Origin: Mycobacterium alsense
Lineage (GTDB): Bacteria > Actinomycetota > Actinomycetes > Mycobacteriales > Mycobacteriaceae
DNA length: 64,000 nucleotides
Assembly: GCF_002086635.1 (NCBI RefSeq)
Contig: NZ_MVHD01000019.1
Location: 1 to 64,000, forward strand
Direction: 5' to 3'
This document shows, in pieces, positions 17,214 to 29,276 of the stretch. Within the stretch, counting starts at the first letter, position 1. Each line of letters opens with the position of its first letter. A model generated the notes under the pieces. The model saw nothing but the letters and a program-made list of their open reading frames with translations. It was not told the origin of the DNA and made no database searches. The position numbers and the translations under genes are program-made.

Positions 17214-17225
17214 AATTATGGACGA
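17206..17225. promoter_or_regulatory. Palindrome over the start codon of the HTH gene (candidate operator)
   Basis: Bases 17206-17212 (TCGTCCA) and 17219-17225 (TGGACGA) are perfect inverted repeats with a 6-bp AT-rich spacer. The start codon of the HTH gene (17211-17213) lies inside the left arm. A dimer of the encoded protein could bind here and block its own expression; this is inference from position and symmetry. Confidence 0.5.
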
Positions 17226-17572
17226 TAGCGCCGTTTGGCGGACACGGCAAAAGCAAGCGGAGTCATCGCGAATGGCCGCCGCGTATGTGCCCGCCCGGTG
17301 CGAAGCGAACTACCCGGGCGGGAGCCACTCGGTCGTCGGGCCTGCCGCCGTCGCGTCCCGGACGAGTCCTGCATTTGCGCCGCGAACGCTCCCCCGGGCT
17401 GGGCACTTCGCCGCCGCGACATGCTGCAGCTTCGTTTGTGATTCTGATGAAACCCGTTATGAGCCAATACGATTGAGCGTCGATGAACATTGACGACATT
17501 GCTACAGCACGCACCAGGCATGTCCGCAGTTCAACCGTGTTTCAGATGCCCCAAGCGGCTAAGGTGCCAGGC
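17226..17572. other. Intergenic gap upstream of lpqG
   Basis: About 350 bp between the divergent HTH gene and lpqG. A short plus-strand frame from ATG 17218 exists, but its composition is unlike local genes and its first residues simply mirror the palindrome. I see no RNA gene, repeat or clear promoter motif, though the lpqG promoter must be here. Confidence 0.5.
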
Positions 17573-18304
17573 ATGCCCGTCGGAACCAACGGCTCGAGGT
17601 TTGTCCGCCGATCGATCGCATTCGCCGCGGCCGGCCTGACCGTCGCCGCGGCGGCCGCGTGCGACAAACACGAAGCGCCGGCTCCGGGCGCCAATCCCCG
17701 CCAGGTGACCGTCGTCGGCTCCGGGCAGGTCCAGGGCGTGCCGGACACCCTGACCGCCGAGGCCGGCATCGAGTTCACCGCGCCCGACGTCACCTCGGCG
17801 ATGAACCAGACCAATGACCGGCAGCGGGCGGTGATCGACGCGCTGGTCGGCGCGGGCCTGGACCGCAGGGACATCGCCACCACGACGGTCACCCTCGAGC
17901 CGCAGTACAGCGGCCCCGGCGGCGCGAGCATCACCGGCTACCGCGCCACCAACGCGATCCGGGTCACGATCCACCCGACCGATGCGGCGTCACGGATGCT
18001 GGCCCTCATCGTCGGCACCGGCGGCGACGCCACCCGGATCCGCTCGGTCAGCTACTCGATCGCCGACGACTCGCAACTGGTCAAGGACGCCCGGGCGCGG
18101 GCGTTCCACGACGCCAAGTCCCGCGCGGACCAGTACGCCCAGCTGTCCGGGCTGCGGCTGGGTCGGGTGCTTTCCATCTCGGAGGCGTCGGCGCCTCCGG
18201 GCGGGCCGACGCCGGCGCCGCGCGGCATGGTCGCCGAAGCCCCCCTGGAACCCGGCCAGCAGACCGTGCGCTTCTCGGTGACCGCGGTGTGGGAGCTCGA
18301 GTAG
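17573..18304 (+). CDS. lpqG: Lipoprotein LpqG, SIMPL-domain
   Basis: This 243-residue secreted lipoprotein starts at ATG 17573, giving a basic n-region (GSRFVRRS), a hydrophobic core and a lipobox ending AAAAAC at about residue 29. The upstream frame would bury this signal, so it was not used. The mature part is a SIMPL domain (DUF541, OMP_28/BP26-like), starting TVVGSGQVQGVPDTL and running to the C-terminus; such domains form ring-like oligomers but have no known catalytic role. Length agrees with LpqG of M. tuberculosis (240). Its stop abuts the hpt stop directly (convergent, no spacer). Confidence 0.93.
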   Translation: MPVGTNGSRFVRRSIAFAAAGLTVAAAAACDKHEAPAPGANPRQVTVVGSGQVQGVPDTLTAEAGIEFTAPDVTSAMNQTNDRQRAVIDALVGAGLDRRDIATTTVTLEPQYSGPGGASITGYRATNAIRVTIHPTDAASRMLALIVGTGGDATRIRSVSYSIADDSQLVKDARARAFHDAKSRADQYAQLSGLRLGRVLSISEASAPPGGPTPAPRGMVAEAPLEPGQQTVRFSVTAVWELE

Positions 18305-18883
18305 CTACTCCTCGTACACCCGGGGATCGAGCGTGCCGATGTAGGACAGGTCCCGGTAGCGCTCGTCGTAGTCGAGGCCGTAGCCCACCACGAAGTCGTT
18401 CGGGATGTCGAAGCCCACGTAGGCGATGTCGACGTTGGCGCGCATCGCGTCGGGCTTGCGCAGCAGCGTGCACACCCGCAGCGAGCGCGGGTGGCGGCTT
18501 TTCAGGTTGCGCAGCAGCCACGACAAGGTCAGCCCGGAGTCCACGACGTCCTCGACGATCAGCACGTCGCGATCGTTGATGTCGCGGTCGAGGTCCTTGA
18601 GGATCCGCACCACGCCGGACGACGACGTCGAGGACCCGTAGGAGCTGACGGCCATGAACTCGAACTGCGTGGGCACCGGGATCGCGCGGGCCAGATCGGT
18701 AACGAAGATCACCGCGCCCTTGAGCACGGTGATCAGGAGCAGGTCCTGACCCGTCCCGGTGGTGATGTCGCGATAGTGCCGGCCGATCTCCTCGCCAAGC
18801 TCGGCGGTGCGGGCCTGGATCTGCTCGGCGGTGAGCAACACCGACTTGATGTCCCCCGGGTACATCTCCACCGCCACGTCCAC
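18305..18883 (-). CDS. hpt: Hypoxanthine phosphoribosyltransferase
   Basis: Hpt salvages hypoxanthine and guanine to IMP and GMP using PRPP. The 192 residues carry the PRPP-binding loop [13 protein letters not shown] (about residues 105-117), the flexible-loop [11 protein letters not shown] (about 79-89) and the purine-binding [16 protein letters not shown] block. The GTG start at 18883 gives a shorter N-terminus than the M. tuberculosis annotation, but the conserved [16 protein letters not shown] block is complete. It lies 27 bases after tilS on the same strand; the tilS-hpt pairing is widespread in bacteria. Confidence 0.95.
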   Translation of the reverse strand: MDVAVEMYPGDIKSVLLTAEQIQARTAELGEEIGRHYRDITTGTGQDLLLITVLKGAVIFVTDLARAIPVPTQFEFMAVSSYGSSTSSSGVVRILKDLDRDINDRDVLIVEDVVDSGLTLSWLLRNLKSRHPRSLRVCTLLRKPDAMRANVDIAYVGFDIPNDFVVGYGLDYDERYRDLSYIGTLDPRVYEE

Positions 18884-18910
18884 AGCGTGCCACGCCGGCG
18901 GGCGGAATCG

Positions 18911-19882
18911 CTACACGGGCTCCCGCCACAGCGTGAGCACCCCGTCGCGGCGCCCCGCGATCAACCGCTGTCCGCGCAGGGAGGAGCCCACCGCCACCCC
19001 GCCCTGCCCGCGCCACGCGGTGATCAGCGCGTCCACACCGCGGATCTGCTTGTCGGTCAGCCCGGTCGCGCCCTCCGCCAGCAGCCAGCCGCGAATCACC
19101 CGGCGCCGGACCGCGTCCGGCAACGCGGCCAGGGCCGCGGGTCGCAGCCCCGAATCCGTCCGCGCCCCGGGCAGGGCCTGCGCGGCGAGCGCATCGATCA
19201 TGTCGGTGTCCTCGCGCAACGCGGTCGCGGTGCGCGCCAACGCCTCGGCCACGCCGCCGCCCAGGACGTCCTCCAGCAGGGGCAGCACCTCCAGGCGCAG
19301 CCGGGTCCGGGTGAAACGACGGTCGCTGTTGTGCGGGTCCTGCCACGGGGTCAGGCCGAGTTCCGCGCACGCCGCGTGGGTCACCGCACGCCGCACGGTA
19401 AGCAGCGGCCGGCACCATGGCGGGTCGTGCGGGCGCATCCCGGCGATCGAGCGGCCGCCGGAGCCGCGGCCCAGCCCCAGCAGCACCGTCTCGGCCTGGT
19501 CGTCGAGCGTGTGCGCCAACAGCACCGGGTCACCGCCGCGCGCCTCCTCGAGCGCGGCGTACCGGGCGGTGCGCGCCGCCGCCTCCGGGCCGCCGCCGGG
19601 GCCGGCCGGGCCCACCTGCACGCAAAGCACCCGTGCGTCAACACATCCCAGCGTGAGCGCCTGCTTTCGGGCGGTCTCGGCCACGGCGGCCGAGTCGTCC
19701 TGCAGGGCGTGGTCGACGATCAGCGCGGTGGTCGGGCGAAGCGCGGCGGCGACCGCCGTGAGTGCCAGCGAGTCCGGGCCGCCGGATAACGCCACGCACC
19801 AACGCTTTTCGTCGGCCAGATGGGTGCGGGCGTACGCCTCGACCGCCGCGCGCAGCCGCCCTACAGCACCCTGTCGATCCAT
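18911..19882 (-). CDS. tilS: tRNA(Ile)-lysidine synthase
   Basis: TilS adds lysine to C34 of tRNA-Ile(CAU), changing its codon from AUG to AUA and its charging from Met to Ile. The 323-residue protein matches M. tuberculosis TilS. It has the ATP pyrophosphatase P-loop SGGPDS at about residues 26-31, LIVDHALQ at about 50, and HTLDDQAETVLLGLGRGSG near 120-140. ATG 19880-19882 overlaps the stop of the preceding zincin-like gene by 22 bases. The protein is of the short, actinobacterial type with a reduced C-terminal domain. Confidence 0.95.
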   Translation of the reverse strand: MDRQGAVGRLRAAVEAYARTHLADEKRWCVALSGGPDSLALTAVAAALRPTTALIVDHALQDDSAAVAETARKQALTLGCVDARVLCVQVGPAGPGGGPEAAARTARYAALEEARGGDPVLLAHTLDDQAETVLLGLGRGSGGRSIAGMRPHDPPWCRPLLTVRRAVTHAACAELGLTPWQDPHNSDRRFTRTRLRLEVLPLLEDVLGGGVAEALARTATALREDTDMIDALAAQALPGARTDSGLRPAALAALPDAVRRRVIRGWLLAEGATGLTDKQIRGVDALITAWRGQGGVAVGSSLRGQRLIAGRRDGVLTLWREPV

Positions 19883-20937
19883 CGCTGGGGGTCTTCGATT
19901 TCGGCGGGCAGCGGCAGCGTGTCCGGGCCCGACCACACGGTGTTGAATCGCTGCATCCCCACCTTGCCCACCACGTGGTCGACGAACGCCTTCCCCCGCG
20001 TGTACTGGCTGAGCTTCGCGTCGAGCCCGAGCAGCGCACGCAGCAGCCGCTGCAGCGGCGGTTGCTTGCGGTGGCGACGCTCGTCGAACCTGCGGCGGAT
20101 GGTGGCCACCGACGGCACCACCACCGGCCCGACGGCGTCCATCACGTGGTCGGCGTGGCCCTCCAGCAGCGTGCCCAGCACCAGCAGCTGGTCCAGGGCC
20201 TGGCGCTGCGGCTCGGATTGCACGGCGCGCACCAGCCCGAGAATGCCGGACGCGTTCGGGTCCGACGACCCGCGGCCGCGGACGAACTCGGCGAGCCGGC
20301 CGGCCACCTGGCCGAGGTCCTCCCCGACGTCCTGGGTCAGCGTCCGCAGCGCCCGCGACATGTGCTCGGACAACCACGGGTTGGCGGTGAACTGGACCCG
20401 GTGGGTGACCTCGTGCAGGCACACCCACAACCGGAAATCGGACGGGTTGACCCGAAGCTGGCGCTCGACGGCGATGACGTTGGGATACACCAGCAGCAGG
20501 CTCCCCCCGCCGGTGTCCTGTCCGCGGCCGGCGAACGGGTCGTACTGGCCGAGGATCCCCGACGACACGAACGCCAGCACGGCGCCCGTCTGCGCGCCGG
20601 TGAGTCGGCCGGTGAGAAAGCCGTGCGGCTTCTCGCTGCCGTTGGTCATCACCCGCATCGACTCGGCCGCCGCGCCGATCCACTGCGGGCGGTCGACGAT
20701 GCGGACGGGCGGGACATGGCCACCGTCAGAGCCCTTGTCGAAACCGTCGATGACCAGGCCCGTGACGTCGCGCACCGGCGGTTCGGCCTTGGCGGCCGCG
20801 GTCGTCAGCTCGTCGATCACCTGGCGGCGGGTGTAGTCGCTGGACGCCGGCCCCGGCCGGGCCAGCCGCTGCCCGACGGTCGCGGCGAATCGCCAGTCGA
20901 CGGCGGTACCGAGGGTCAGGCTCGACGAGGCGCTCAT
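19861..20937 (-). CDS. DUF2342 zincin-like metalloprotease family protein
   Basis: This 358-residue protein carries a zincin motif HEVTH at residues 175-179 within LWVCLHEVTHRVQF, followed at a distance by the EGHADHVMD segment, which may supply the third zinc ligand (Glu or His). The family (M. tuberculosis Rv3626c, 'coenzyme F420 biosynthesis-associated' or DUF2342) is found across actinobacteria, but the substrate is unknown. ATG 20937 overlaps the stop of the upstream carboxypeptidase gene (ATGA), and its own 3' end overlaps tilS, so the unit dacB-like - DUF2342 - tilS - hpt is probably one operon. Confidence 0.9.
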   Translation of the reverse strand: MSASSSLTLGTAVDWRFAATVGQRLARPGPASSDYTRRQVIDELTTAAAKAEPPVRDVTGLVIDGFDKGSDGGHVPPVRIVDRPQWIGAAAESMRVMTNGSEKPHGFLTGRLTGAQTGAVLAFVSSGILGQYDPFAGRGQDTGGGSLLLVYPNVIAVERQLRVNPSDFRLWVCLHEVTHRVQFTANPWLSEHMSRALRTLTQDVGEDLGQVAGRLAEFVRGRGSSDPNASGILGLVRAVQSEPQRQALDQLLVLGTLLEGHADHVMDAVGPVVVPSVATIRRRFDERRHRKQPPLQRLLRALLGLDAKLSQYTRGKAFVDHVVGKVGMQRFNTVWSGPDTLPLPAEIEDPQRWIDRVL

Positions 20938-22319
20938 GAGCACCCACAGAACCACAGCTTGGTGGCCAGCGCGTCCATCGCGTTGCGGCCGTTGGGTCCC
21001 GCGGCGTTGGACAGGAACGCAAACGTCAGCACCCGCCCGCTGCGGTCGGTGAGCACCCCGACCAGCGAGTTGATGTCGGTCAGCGAGCCGGTCTTGGCCC
21101 GCAGCCAGCCGGCCGGCCCCCGATCGGTGGCCGGGTCGAGGAAGCGGTCGCCCAGCGTGCCGCTGCCACCGGCGATCGGCAGCAGGTCCAGCAGCCCGCG
21201 CAGCGCCGGATGGTCGGGCCCGGTCGCCGCCACCATCACGCCGTCGAGCGTCTTGGCGGTCAACCGGTCGTCGACCGACAGGCCGCTGGAATCCTGCAGG
21301 GCGGTGCCGGCGGTGTCTACGTGCGCGGTGCTCAGGCGGTTGGTCACCGCGTCGACCGCCCCCGCGAAGCTGCGCGGCCGGTTGATCGCGGCGGCGACCT
21401 CGCGGCCGATGCACTCGGCCATCACGTTGTCGGAGTGGTCCATCATCTCCGAAAGCCGCTGGATCAACGGCGCGGACTGGACGACGGCCAGCTGTCGCGC
21501 CCCGGTCGGCGCCGTGCCGATCGTGACGGCGGCCGGATCCAGGCCCAGGCCCTTGGCGAGCTCCCGGCCGGCGTCCAGCGCCGGCGTCTTGGACCGGCGC
21601 GAGTTGACCGTGGTCGGCTGGATGCGCCCGGCGTCGATCATCACCGGCTCGATCGGGGCGATGTCGCCGTTGTCGACGTCGGCCGGGTCCCAGCCCTGGG
21701 CCATGGTGGGCCCGCTGAACGCCGAGATGTCCACCTGCACCGCGGTCGGGGTCATGCCGCTGCGGCGAACCTGTTCGACCAGGTCGCTGATGCGGGCCGC
21801 GCCGCGGTACCAGGTCTCCACGCCCGGCGGCGCCGCCGAGAGCACCGGGTCCCCGGCCCCGACCAGCACCACGGGCCCCTGCGCATTGGCGCTGCCCGCG
21901 ACCACCCGGGTGCTGATGCGGGCCTGACGGTCCAACGTCAGCAGCGCGGCGGCGGCGGTCAGGACCTTGTTGGTCGACGCCGGCACCAGCGGCAGGTCGT
22001 CGGCCACCCGCCAGAGCTCCTTGCCCGTGATGGCGTCGCTGATCCGGCCACCCAGCCGCCCCAGGTTGGGATCGGCCGCCACGGGCGCCAGCGCGGCGGC
22101 CACGCCGCCGGGGCTGGGCGCCTCGGCGGTGTCGGCGACGGGGACCATCCCCGGCTTCACCGTCGGCGGGCGCGGCGGCGGCACGGGGGCGTGCGCGGCC
22201 CCGGCGCCGTGCCCACCGGTGGTGAAAAACGTTGCCGCCGCCACCACGGCGGCCACGAACGCCAGCACGGCCAACCCGATGAGCAGTTGGGTGGATTTCC
22301 GCCAGCGAGTCGGACCCAT
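20934..22319 (-). CDS. D-alanyl-D-alanine carboxypeptidase/endopeptidase (PBP4 type, S13)
   Basis: This class C penicillin-binding protein trims or cuts peptidoglycan cross-links outside the membrane. The 461 residues equal M. tuberculosis Rv3627c. One N-terminal transmembrane segment (about 11-33) acts as signal anchor, followed by a Pro-rich linker (45-60). The three catalytic motifs are Ser115-Thr-Asn-Lys118, Ser296-Asp-Asn298 and Lys409-Thr-Gly411. The large insert between motif 1 and motif 2 is typical of S13 enzymes. ATG 22317-22319 is immediately inside a divergent gap with ppa. Confidence 0.94.
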   Translation of the reverse strand: MGPTRWRKSTQLLIGLAVLAFVAAVVAAATFFTTGGHGAGAAHAPVPPPRPPTVKPGMVPVADTAEAPSPGGVAAALAPVAADPNLGRLGGRISDAITGKELWRVADDLPLVPASTNKVLTAAAALLTLDRQARISTRVVAGSANAQGPVVLVGAGDPVLSAAPPGVETWYRGAARISDLVEQVRRSGMTPTAVQVDISAFSGPTMAQGWDPADVDNGDIAPIEPVMIDAGRIQPTTVNSRRSKTPALDAGRELAKGLGLDPAAVTIGTAPTGARQLAVVQSAPLIQRLSEMMDHSDNVMAECIGREVAAAINRPRSFAGAVDAVTNRLSTAHVDTAGTALQDSSGLSVDDRLTAKTLDGVMVAATGPDHPALRGLLDLLPIAGGSGTLGDRFLDPATDRGPAGWLRAKTGSLTDINSLVGVLTDRSGRVLTFAFLSNAAGPNGRNAMDALATKLWFCGCS

Positions 22320-22433
22320 CACTCTCCTGACTGTTTGAACCCATTCTGCCGAATCGGCCGCGATGCGCTCGACTAGGGTGATGCCCGGCGTAACAGCCCT
22401 ACAAGACCCCAGCCTCGTGAAGGAGCCGACGCG

Positions 22434-22922
22434 GTGCAATTCGACGTGACGATCGAAATTCCGAAAGGGCAACGCAACAAGTACGAGGTCGACCACGAGA
22501 CCGGCCGGGTGCGTCTGGACCGCTACCTCTATACGTCGATGGCCTACCCCACCGACTACGGCTTCATCGAGGACACCCTCGGCGAGGACGGCGACCCGTT
22601 GGACGCGATGGTGCTGCTGCCGCAGCCGTTGTTCCCGGGGGTGCTGGTCGAGGCGCGCCCGGTGGGAATGTTCCGGATGGTCGACGAGGCCGGCGGCGAC
22701 GACAAGGTGCTGTGCGTGCCGGCCGGCGACCACCGGTGGGACCACATCCAGGACATCGGCGACGTCCCGGAATTCGAACTCGACGTGATCAAGCACTTCT
22801 TCTCCCAATACAAGGCCCTGGAGCCGGGCAAGTTCGTCAAGGCGGCCGACTGGGTCGACCGCGCCCAGGCCGAGGCCGAGGTGCTGCGCTCGATGGAGCG
22901 GTTCAAGACCTCGGGGCACTAG
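22434..22922 (+). CDS. ppa: Inorganic pyrophosphatase
   Basis: This soluble family I pyrophosphatase hydrolyses PPi to drive biosynthesis. The 162 residues hold the family signature around [12 protein letters not shown] (about 55-66) and the basic [10 protein letters not shown] segment; the Asp residues bind Mg2+. The GTG start at 22434 lies 7-8 bases after AAGGAG (22420-22425 region). The 3' end overlaps the convergent TerC-like gene by 20 bases, which is unusual for this window. It diverges from the carboxypeptidase gene. Confidence 0.96.
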   Translation: MQFDVTIEIPKGQRNKYEVDHETGRVRLDRYLYTSMAYPTDYGFIEDTLGEDGDPLDAMVLLPQPLFPGVLVEARPVGMFRMVDEAGGDDKVLCVPAGDHRWDHIQDIGDVPEFELDVIKHFFSQYKALEPGKFVKAADWVDRAQAEAEVLRSMERFKTSGH

Positions 22923-23985
22923 GGCGGGCGTTGCGCCTGTTGCGCAACACGCTGTGGCCCAGCGCCACCCCGATGAGCACGACGCCCACCGAGGCGGTGA
23001 ACACCTCGGGCACCTCGAGGCGCGGGTCGATGGACACCAGCATGATCACGGCCAGCGCGCCGATCGCCCAGTGCGCGCCGTGTTCGAGGTACACGTAGCG
23101 GTCCAGCGTCTCCTGCCGGACGAGAAAGATGGTGATCGACCGGACGAACATCGAGCCCACCAGGCCCAGACCCAGCGCGATGACGATCGGGTCGGACGTG
23201 ATCGCGAAGGCGCCTGTTACCCCGTCGAACGAGAAGGCGGCGTCGAGCACCTCGAGGTAGAGGAAAAGGGTCAGGCCGGCCTTCCCCACCGCCGTGCCGG
23301 CGGCCGCGTCATCGACGCCCGACGGCCGAAACGCCCGGCTCAAGCCGTTGACGACGAGGTAGGCGATCAGGCCCAACAGCCCGGCGATCAGCACCGTCGC
23401 ACGCTCCTCGCTGGAATGGGTCAGCCGCGTCCCCACCAGGACCAGCGCGAGCACCGCGACTACCACCGACACCTGGCCGAGCCGCCCGATGCGCGCGAAC
23501 GGCACCTCAATCCACTTGAGCCACTTGATGTCTCGGTCGTGAAACACGAAATCCAAAAACAGCATCAACAGAAACGTCCCGCCGAACGCCGCGATCTGCG
23601 AGTGGGCGGAGATGATCAGCTTTTCGTAGCTCGGCGAGCCGTCCGGAAATTCCAGCGCGCCGTGCGCCGGCGGGTTGAGCGCCAGCCGCATCGCGCGAAC
23701 CGGGTCGAGGTCCGCGGTCGCCCACACGATGAGCAGCGGGAAGATCAGCCGCATGCCGAACACGGCGACGAGGATCCCGACGGTCAAAAACATCTGCCGC
23801 CAAAAGCTGCTCATCCGCTTGAGGATCGCCGCGTTGATGATCGCGTTGTCGAACGACAGCGACACCTCGAGGACCGCCAGGACCACCAGCAGGAAGAGGG
23901 CGTTCAGGCCGCCGTGGAGATACCCGGCCACGAGGGCCGCCGCGGTGAACAACAGCGAGACCCCGAAGATGCGGAACGCGGCCAT
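22903..23985 (-). CDS. DUF475/TerC-like integral membrane protein
   Basis: This 360-residue polytopic protein has about nine hydrophobic segments. Two conserved acidic intramembrane motifs, [10 protein letters not shown] at about residue 45 and [15 protein letters not shown] in the second half, mark the TerC/DUF475 fold. TerC-like proteins are linked to metal ion (Mn2+) efflux and metallation of exported proteins; that role is not shown for this subfamily. ATG 23985 was chosen because the frame upstream lacks hydrophobic or conserved sequence. Its last codons overlap ppa on the opposite strand by 20 bases. Confidence 0.9.
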   Translation of the reverse strand: MAAFRIFGVSLLFTAAALVAGYLHGGLNALFLLVVLAVLEVSLSFDNAIINAAILKRMSSFWRQMFLTVGILVAVFGMRLIFPLLIVWATADLDPVRAMRLALNPPAHGALEFPDGSPSYEKLIISAHSQIAAFGGTFLLMLFLDFVFHDRDIKWLKWIEVPFARIGRLGQVSVVVAVLALVLVGTRLTHSSEERATVLIAGLLGLIAYLVVNGLSRAFRPSGVDDAAAGTAVGKAGLTLFLYLEVLDAAFSFDGVTGAFAITSDPIVIALGLGLVGSMFVRSITIFLVRQETLDRYVYLEHGAHWAIGALAVIMLVSIDPRLEVPEVFTASVGVVLIGVALGHSVLRNRRNARPSAPRS

Positions 23986-24075
23986 GTGTCCTTCCTGACA
24001 GCCGCAAACACTAGCCGGTCGACCCGCGCGGCAGGCCGTCGGCGCCGGGGGCAAAGTATTTTCAAACCTGTGGCG

Positions 24076-25353
24076 ATGCCCGAAGTCGGCGGTACCCCGA
24101 CCCCCACCGGAGCCGGGGCCTCCGCGGGGCCGGTCACGCGCGCGAGCGTGGCCCGGGTCGGCGCGGCGACGGCGGTGACCGCGCTGTGCGGCTACGCGGT
24201 GATCTACCTGGCCGCTCGGGACCTGGCTCCGCGCGGCTTTTCCGTCTTCGGGGTGTTCTGGGGGGCGTTCGGCCTGGCGACCGGTGCGGCGTTCGGGTTG
24301 CTGCAGGAGACCACCCGGGAGGTCCGCGCGGCGCAGTACCTGGACGTAGCGCCGGTCCGGCGGACCCACCCGCTGCGCGTCGCGGCCATGGTCGGCGTGG
24401 CCGCCGCCGTCGTGATCGCCGCCAGCTCGCCGCTGTGGGCCGGGCGGGTGTTCGTCGAGGCGCGCTGGCTGTCGGTGGGGCTGCTGTCCGTCGGGCTGGC
24501 CGGGTTCTGCCTGCACGCGACCCTGCTGGGCATGCTGGCCGGGATCAACCACTGGACCCAGTACGGGTCGCTGATGGTGACCGACGCCGTGCTGCGGGTG
24601 GCGGTCGCCGCCGCCGCGTTCGTCATCGGCTGGGGCCTGTCCGGGTACTTGTGGGCGACCGTGGCGGGCGCGACGGCCTGGCTGATCGTGCTGGCGGCCT
24701 CGCCCACGGCGAGGGCCGCGGCCCGGCTGCTCACCCCGGGCGGCACCGCGACCTTCCTGCGCGGCGCCGCCCACTCCATCACGGCGGCCGGCGCCAGCGC
24801 GATCCTGGTGATGGGCTTTCCGGTGCTGCTGAAGCTGACCAGCACCGAGCTGGGGGCGCAGGGCGGCGTGATCATCCTGGCCGTGACGTTGACCCGCGCG
24901 CCGCTGCTGGTGCCGTTGACCGCCATGCAGGGCAACCTCATCGCCCACTTCGTCGACGAGCGCAGCGACCGGCTGCGCGCCCTGGTCGGGCCGGCGGCGC
25001 TCGTCGGCGGCCTCGGCGCGGCAGGGGTGGTGGCGGCCGGCGTCGTCGGTCCCTGGTTGTTGCGCGTGGCCTTCGGGCCGCAGTACCAGGCCAGCGGCGC
25101 GCTGCTGATGTGGCTGACCGCCGCCGCCATCGCGATCGCGATGCTGACGCTGACCGGCGCCGCCGCGGTGGCCGCCGCGCTGCATCGGGCCTACGCGCTG
25201 GGCTGGGTCGGCGCGACGGTGGCGTCGGGGCTGCTTTTGTTGCTGCCGCTGCCGCTGCCGACGCGCACCGCGGTGGGCCTGCTGTGCGGCCCGCTGGTGG
25301 GCATCGGGGTTCATCTGGTGGCCCTGGCGCGTGCGGGGCGCCTTGCCCGCTGA
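24076..25353 (+). CDS. Polysaccharide-flippase-like membrane protein
   Basis: This 425-residue protein has about 12 predicted helices and no large soluble domain, resembling the Wzx/MOP flippase fold; it matches M. tuberculosis Rv3630 by position and length. ATG 24076 is used; an in-frame GTG at 24070 is equally possible. It is the first gene of a plus-strand set with ppgS and its partner. A role in moving a polyprenyl-linked sugar across the membrane (for instance polyprenyl-phospho-GalNAc made by PpgS) fits the context but is inference. Confidence 0.85.
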   Translation: MPEVGGTPTPTGAGASAGPVTRASVARVGAATAVTALCGYAVIYLAARDLAPRGFSVFGVFWGAFGLATGAAFGLLQETTREVRAAQYLDVAPVRRTHPLRVAAMVGVAAAVVIAASSPLWAGRVFVEARWLSVGLLSVGLAGFCLHATLLGMLAGINHWTQYGSLMVTDAVLRVAVAAAAFVIGWGLSGYLWATVAGATAWLIVLAASPTARAAARLLTPGGTATFLRGAAHSITAAGASAILVMGFPVLLKLTSTELGAQGGVIILAVTLTRAPLLVPLTAMQGNLIAHFVDERSDRLRALVGPAALVGGLGAAGVVAAGVVGPWLLRVAFGPQYQASGALLMWLTAAAIAIAMLTLTGAAAVAAALHRAYALGWVGATVASGLLLLLPLPLPTRTAVGLLCGPLVGIGVHLVALARAGRLAR

Positions 25354-25377
25354 TCGTGGCTACCCTGATGGGCACCG

Positions 25378-26072
25378 ATGTCGACTGAATCGCACTACCC
25401 GGGCGCCTGGATCGTCGTCCCCGCCTTCAACGAAGCCGCCGTCATCGGCGAGGTGATCGCCGAGGTGCGCTCCGTCTTCGACAATGTCGTCTGCGTCGAC
25501 GACGGCAGCACCGACGGCACCGGCGAGATCGCGAGGCGGGCGGGCGCCCATCTGGTGCGCCATCCCGTCAACCTGGGCCAGGGCGCGGCCATCCAGACGG
25601 GCGTCGAATACGCCCGCAAGCAGCCGGGCGCACAGGTTTTCGCCACCTTCGACGCCGACGGCCAGCACCGCGTCAAGGACGTGGCCGCCATGGTCGACCG
25701 GCTCGGCGCCGGTGACGTCGACGTCGTCATCGGCACCCGGTTCGGCGGGCACGGCGGCAGCCGGCCGCCGCTCTTCAAGCGGGTCGTGCTGCGCACCGCC
25801 GCGAGGCTGAGCCGGCGCGGACGCCGACTTGGCTTGACCGACACCAACAATGGGCTGCGGGTGTTCAACAAGAAGGTCGCCGACGGGCTGAACATCACCA
25901 TGAGCGGGATGAGCCACGCCAACGAGATCATCTTGCTGATCGCCGAAAACGGTTGGCGCGTCGCCGAACAGCCGGTCGAAGTGCTCTACACCGAATACTC
26001 GAAGTCGAAGGGGCAGCCGCTGCTCAACGGCGTCAACATCATCTTCGACGGGTTCCTGCGAGGGAGGACACG

Positions 26073-26076
<4 letters not shown>
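25378..26076 (+). CDS. ppgS: Polyprenyl-phospho-N-acetylgalactosamine synthase (GT2)
   Basis: This 232-residue family 2 glycosyltransferase has the nucleotide-sugar motifs VPAFNE (about 14-19), DDGSTDGT (about 41-48) and FDADGQH (about 91-97). The M. tuberculosis orthologue Rv3631 transfers GalNAc to decaprenyl phosphate, the donor for galactosamine decoration of arabinogalactan. No C-terminal membrane helices are present, so membrane attachment probably relies on the next gene, whose ATG overlaps the ppgS stop (ATGA). Confidence 0.93.
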
Positions 26077-29132
<3,056 letters not shown>

Positions 29133-29158
29133 CGCGCAAAGACAGCGCAAAAGAGCGG

Positions 29159-29231
29159 AGCCGCCTAGGAGAATCGAACTCCTGACCTATTCATTACGAG
29201 TGAATCGCTCTACCGACTGAGCTAAGGCGGC
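29159..29231 (-). tRNA. tRNA-Thr (anticodon CGU)
   Basis: On the minus strand the 73-nt sequence folds as a standard cloverleaf. The acceptor is GCCGCC/GGCGGC with discriminator U. The D-arm has GCUC/GAGC. The anticodon stem is AUUCA/UGAAU around loop CUCGUAA, giving anticodon CGU (threonine, codon ACG). The T-arm is AGGAG/CUCCU with UUCGAUU. CCA is not encoded. It lies between the GT-C-like gene and holB. Confidence 0.97.
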
Positions 29232-29276
29232 GCGCCCGCACGGCGGGCGGCACGAGTCTACGGCAGGCGGGCCGAG

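Noticed and set aside
17218..17493. A plus-strand frame starting MDDSA opposite the HTH gene start
   Set aside because: The identical first residues on both strands only reflect the palindrome; codon use and composition are poor and no ribosome site is evident.
22903..25314. One continuous 803-codon minus-strand frame
   Set aside because: Only the 3' part (up to 23985) encodes the TerC-like protein. The rest is antisense to the flippase gene and low in complexity.
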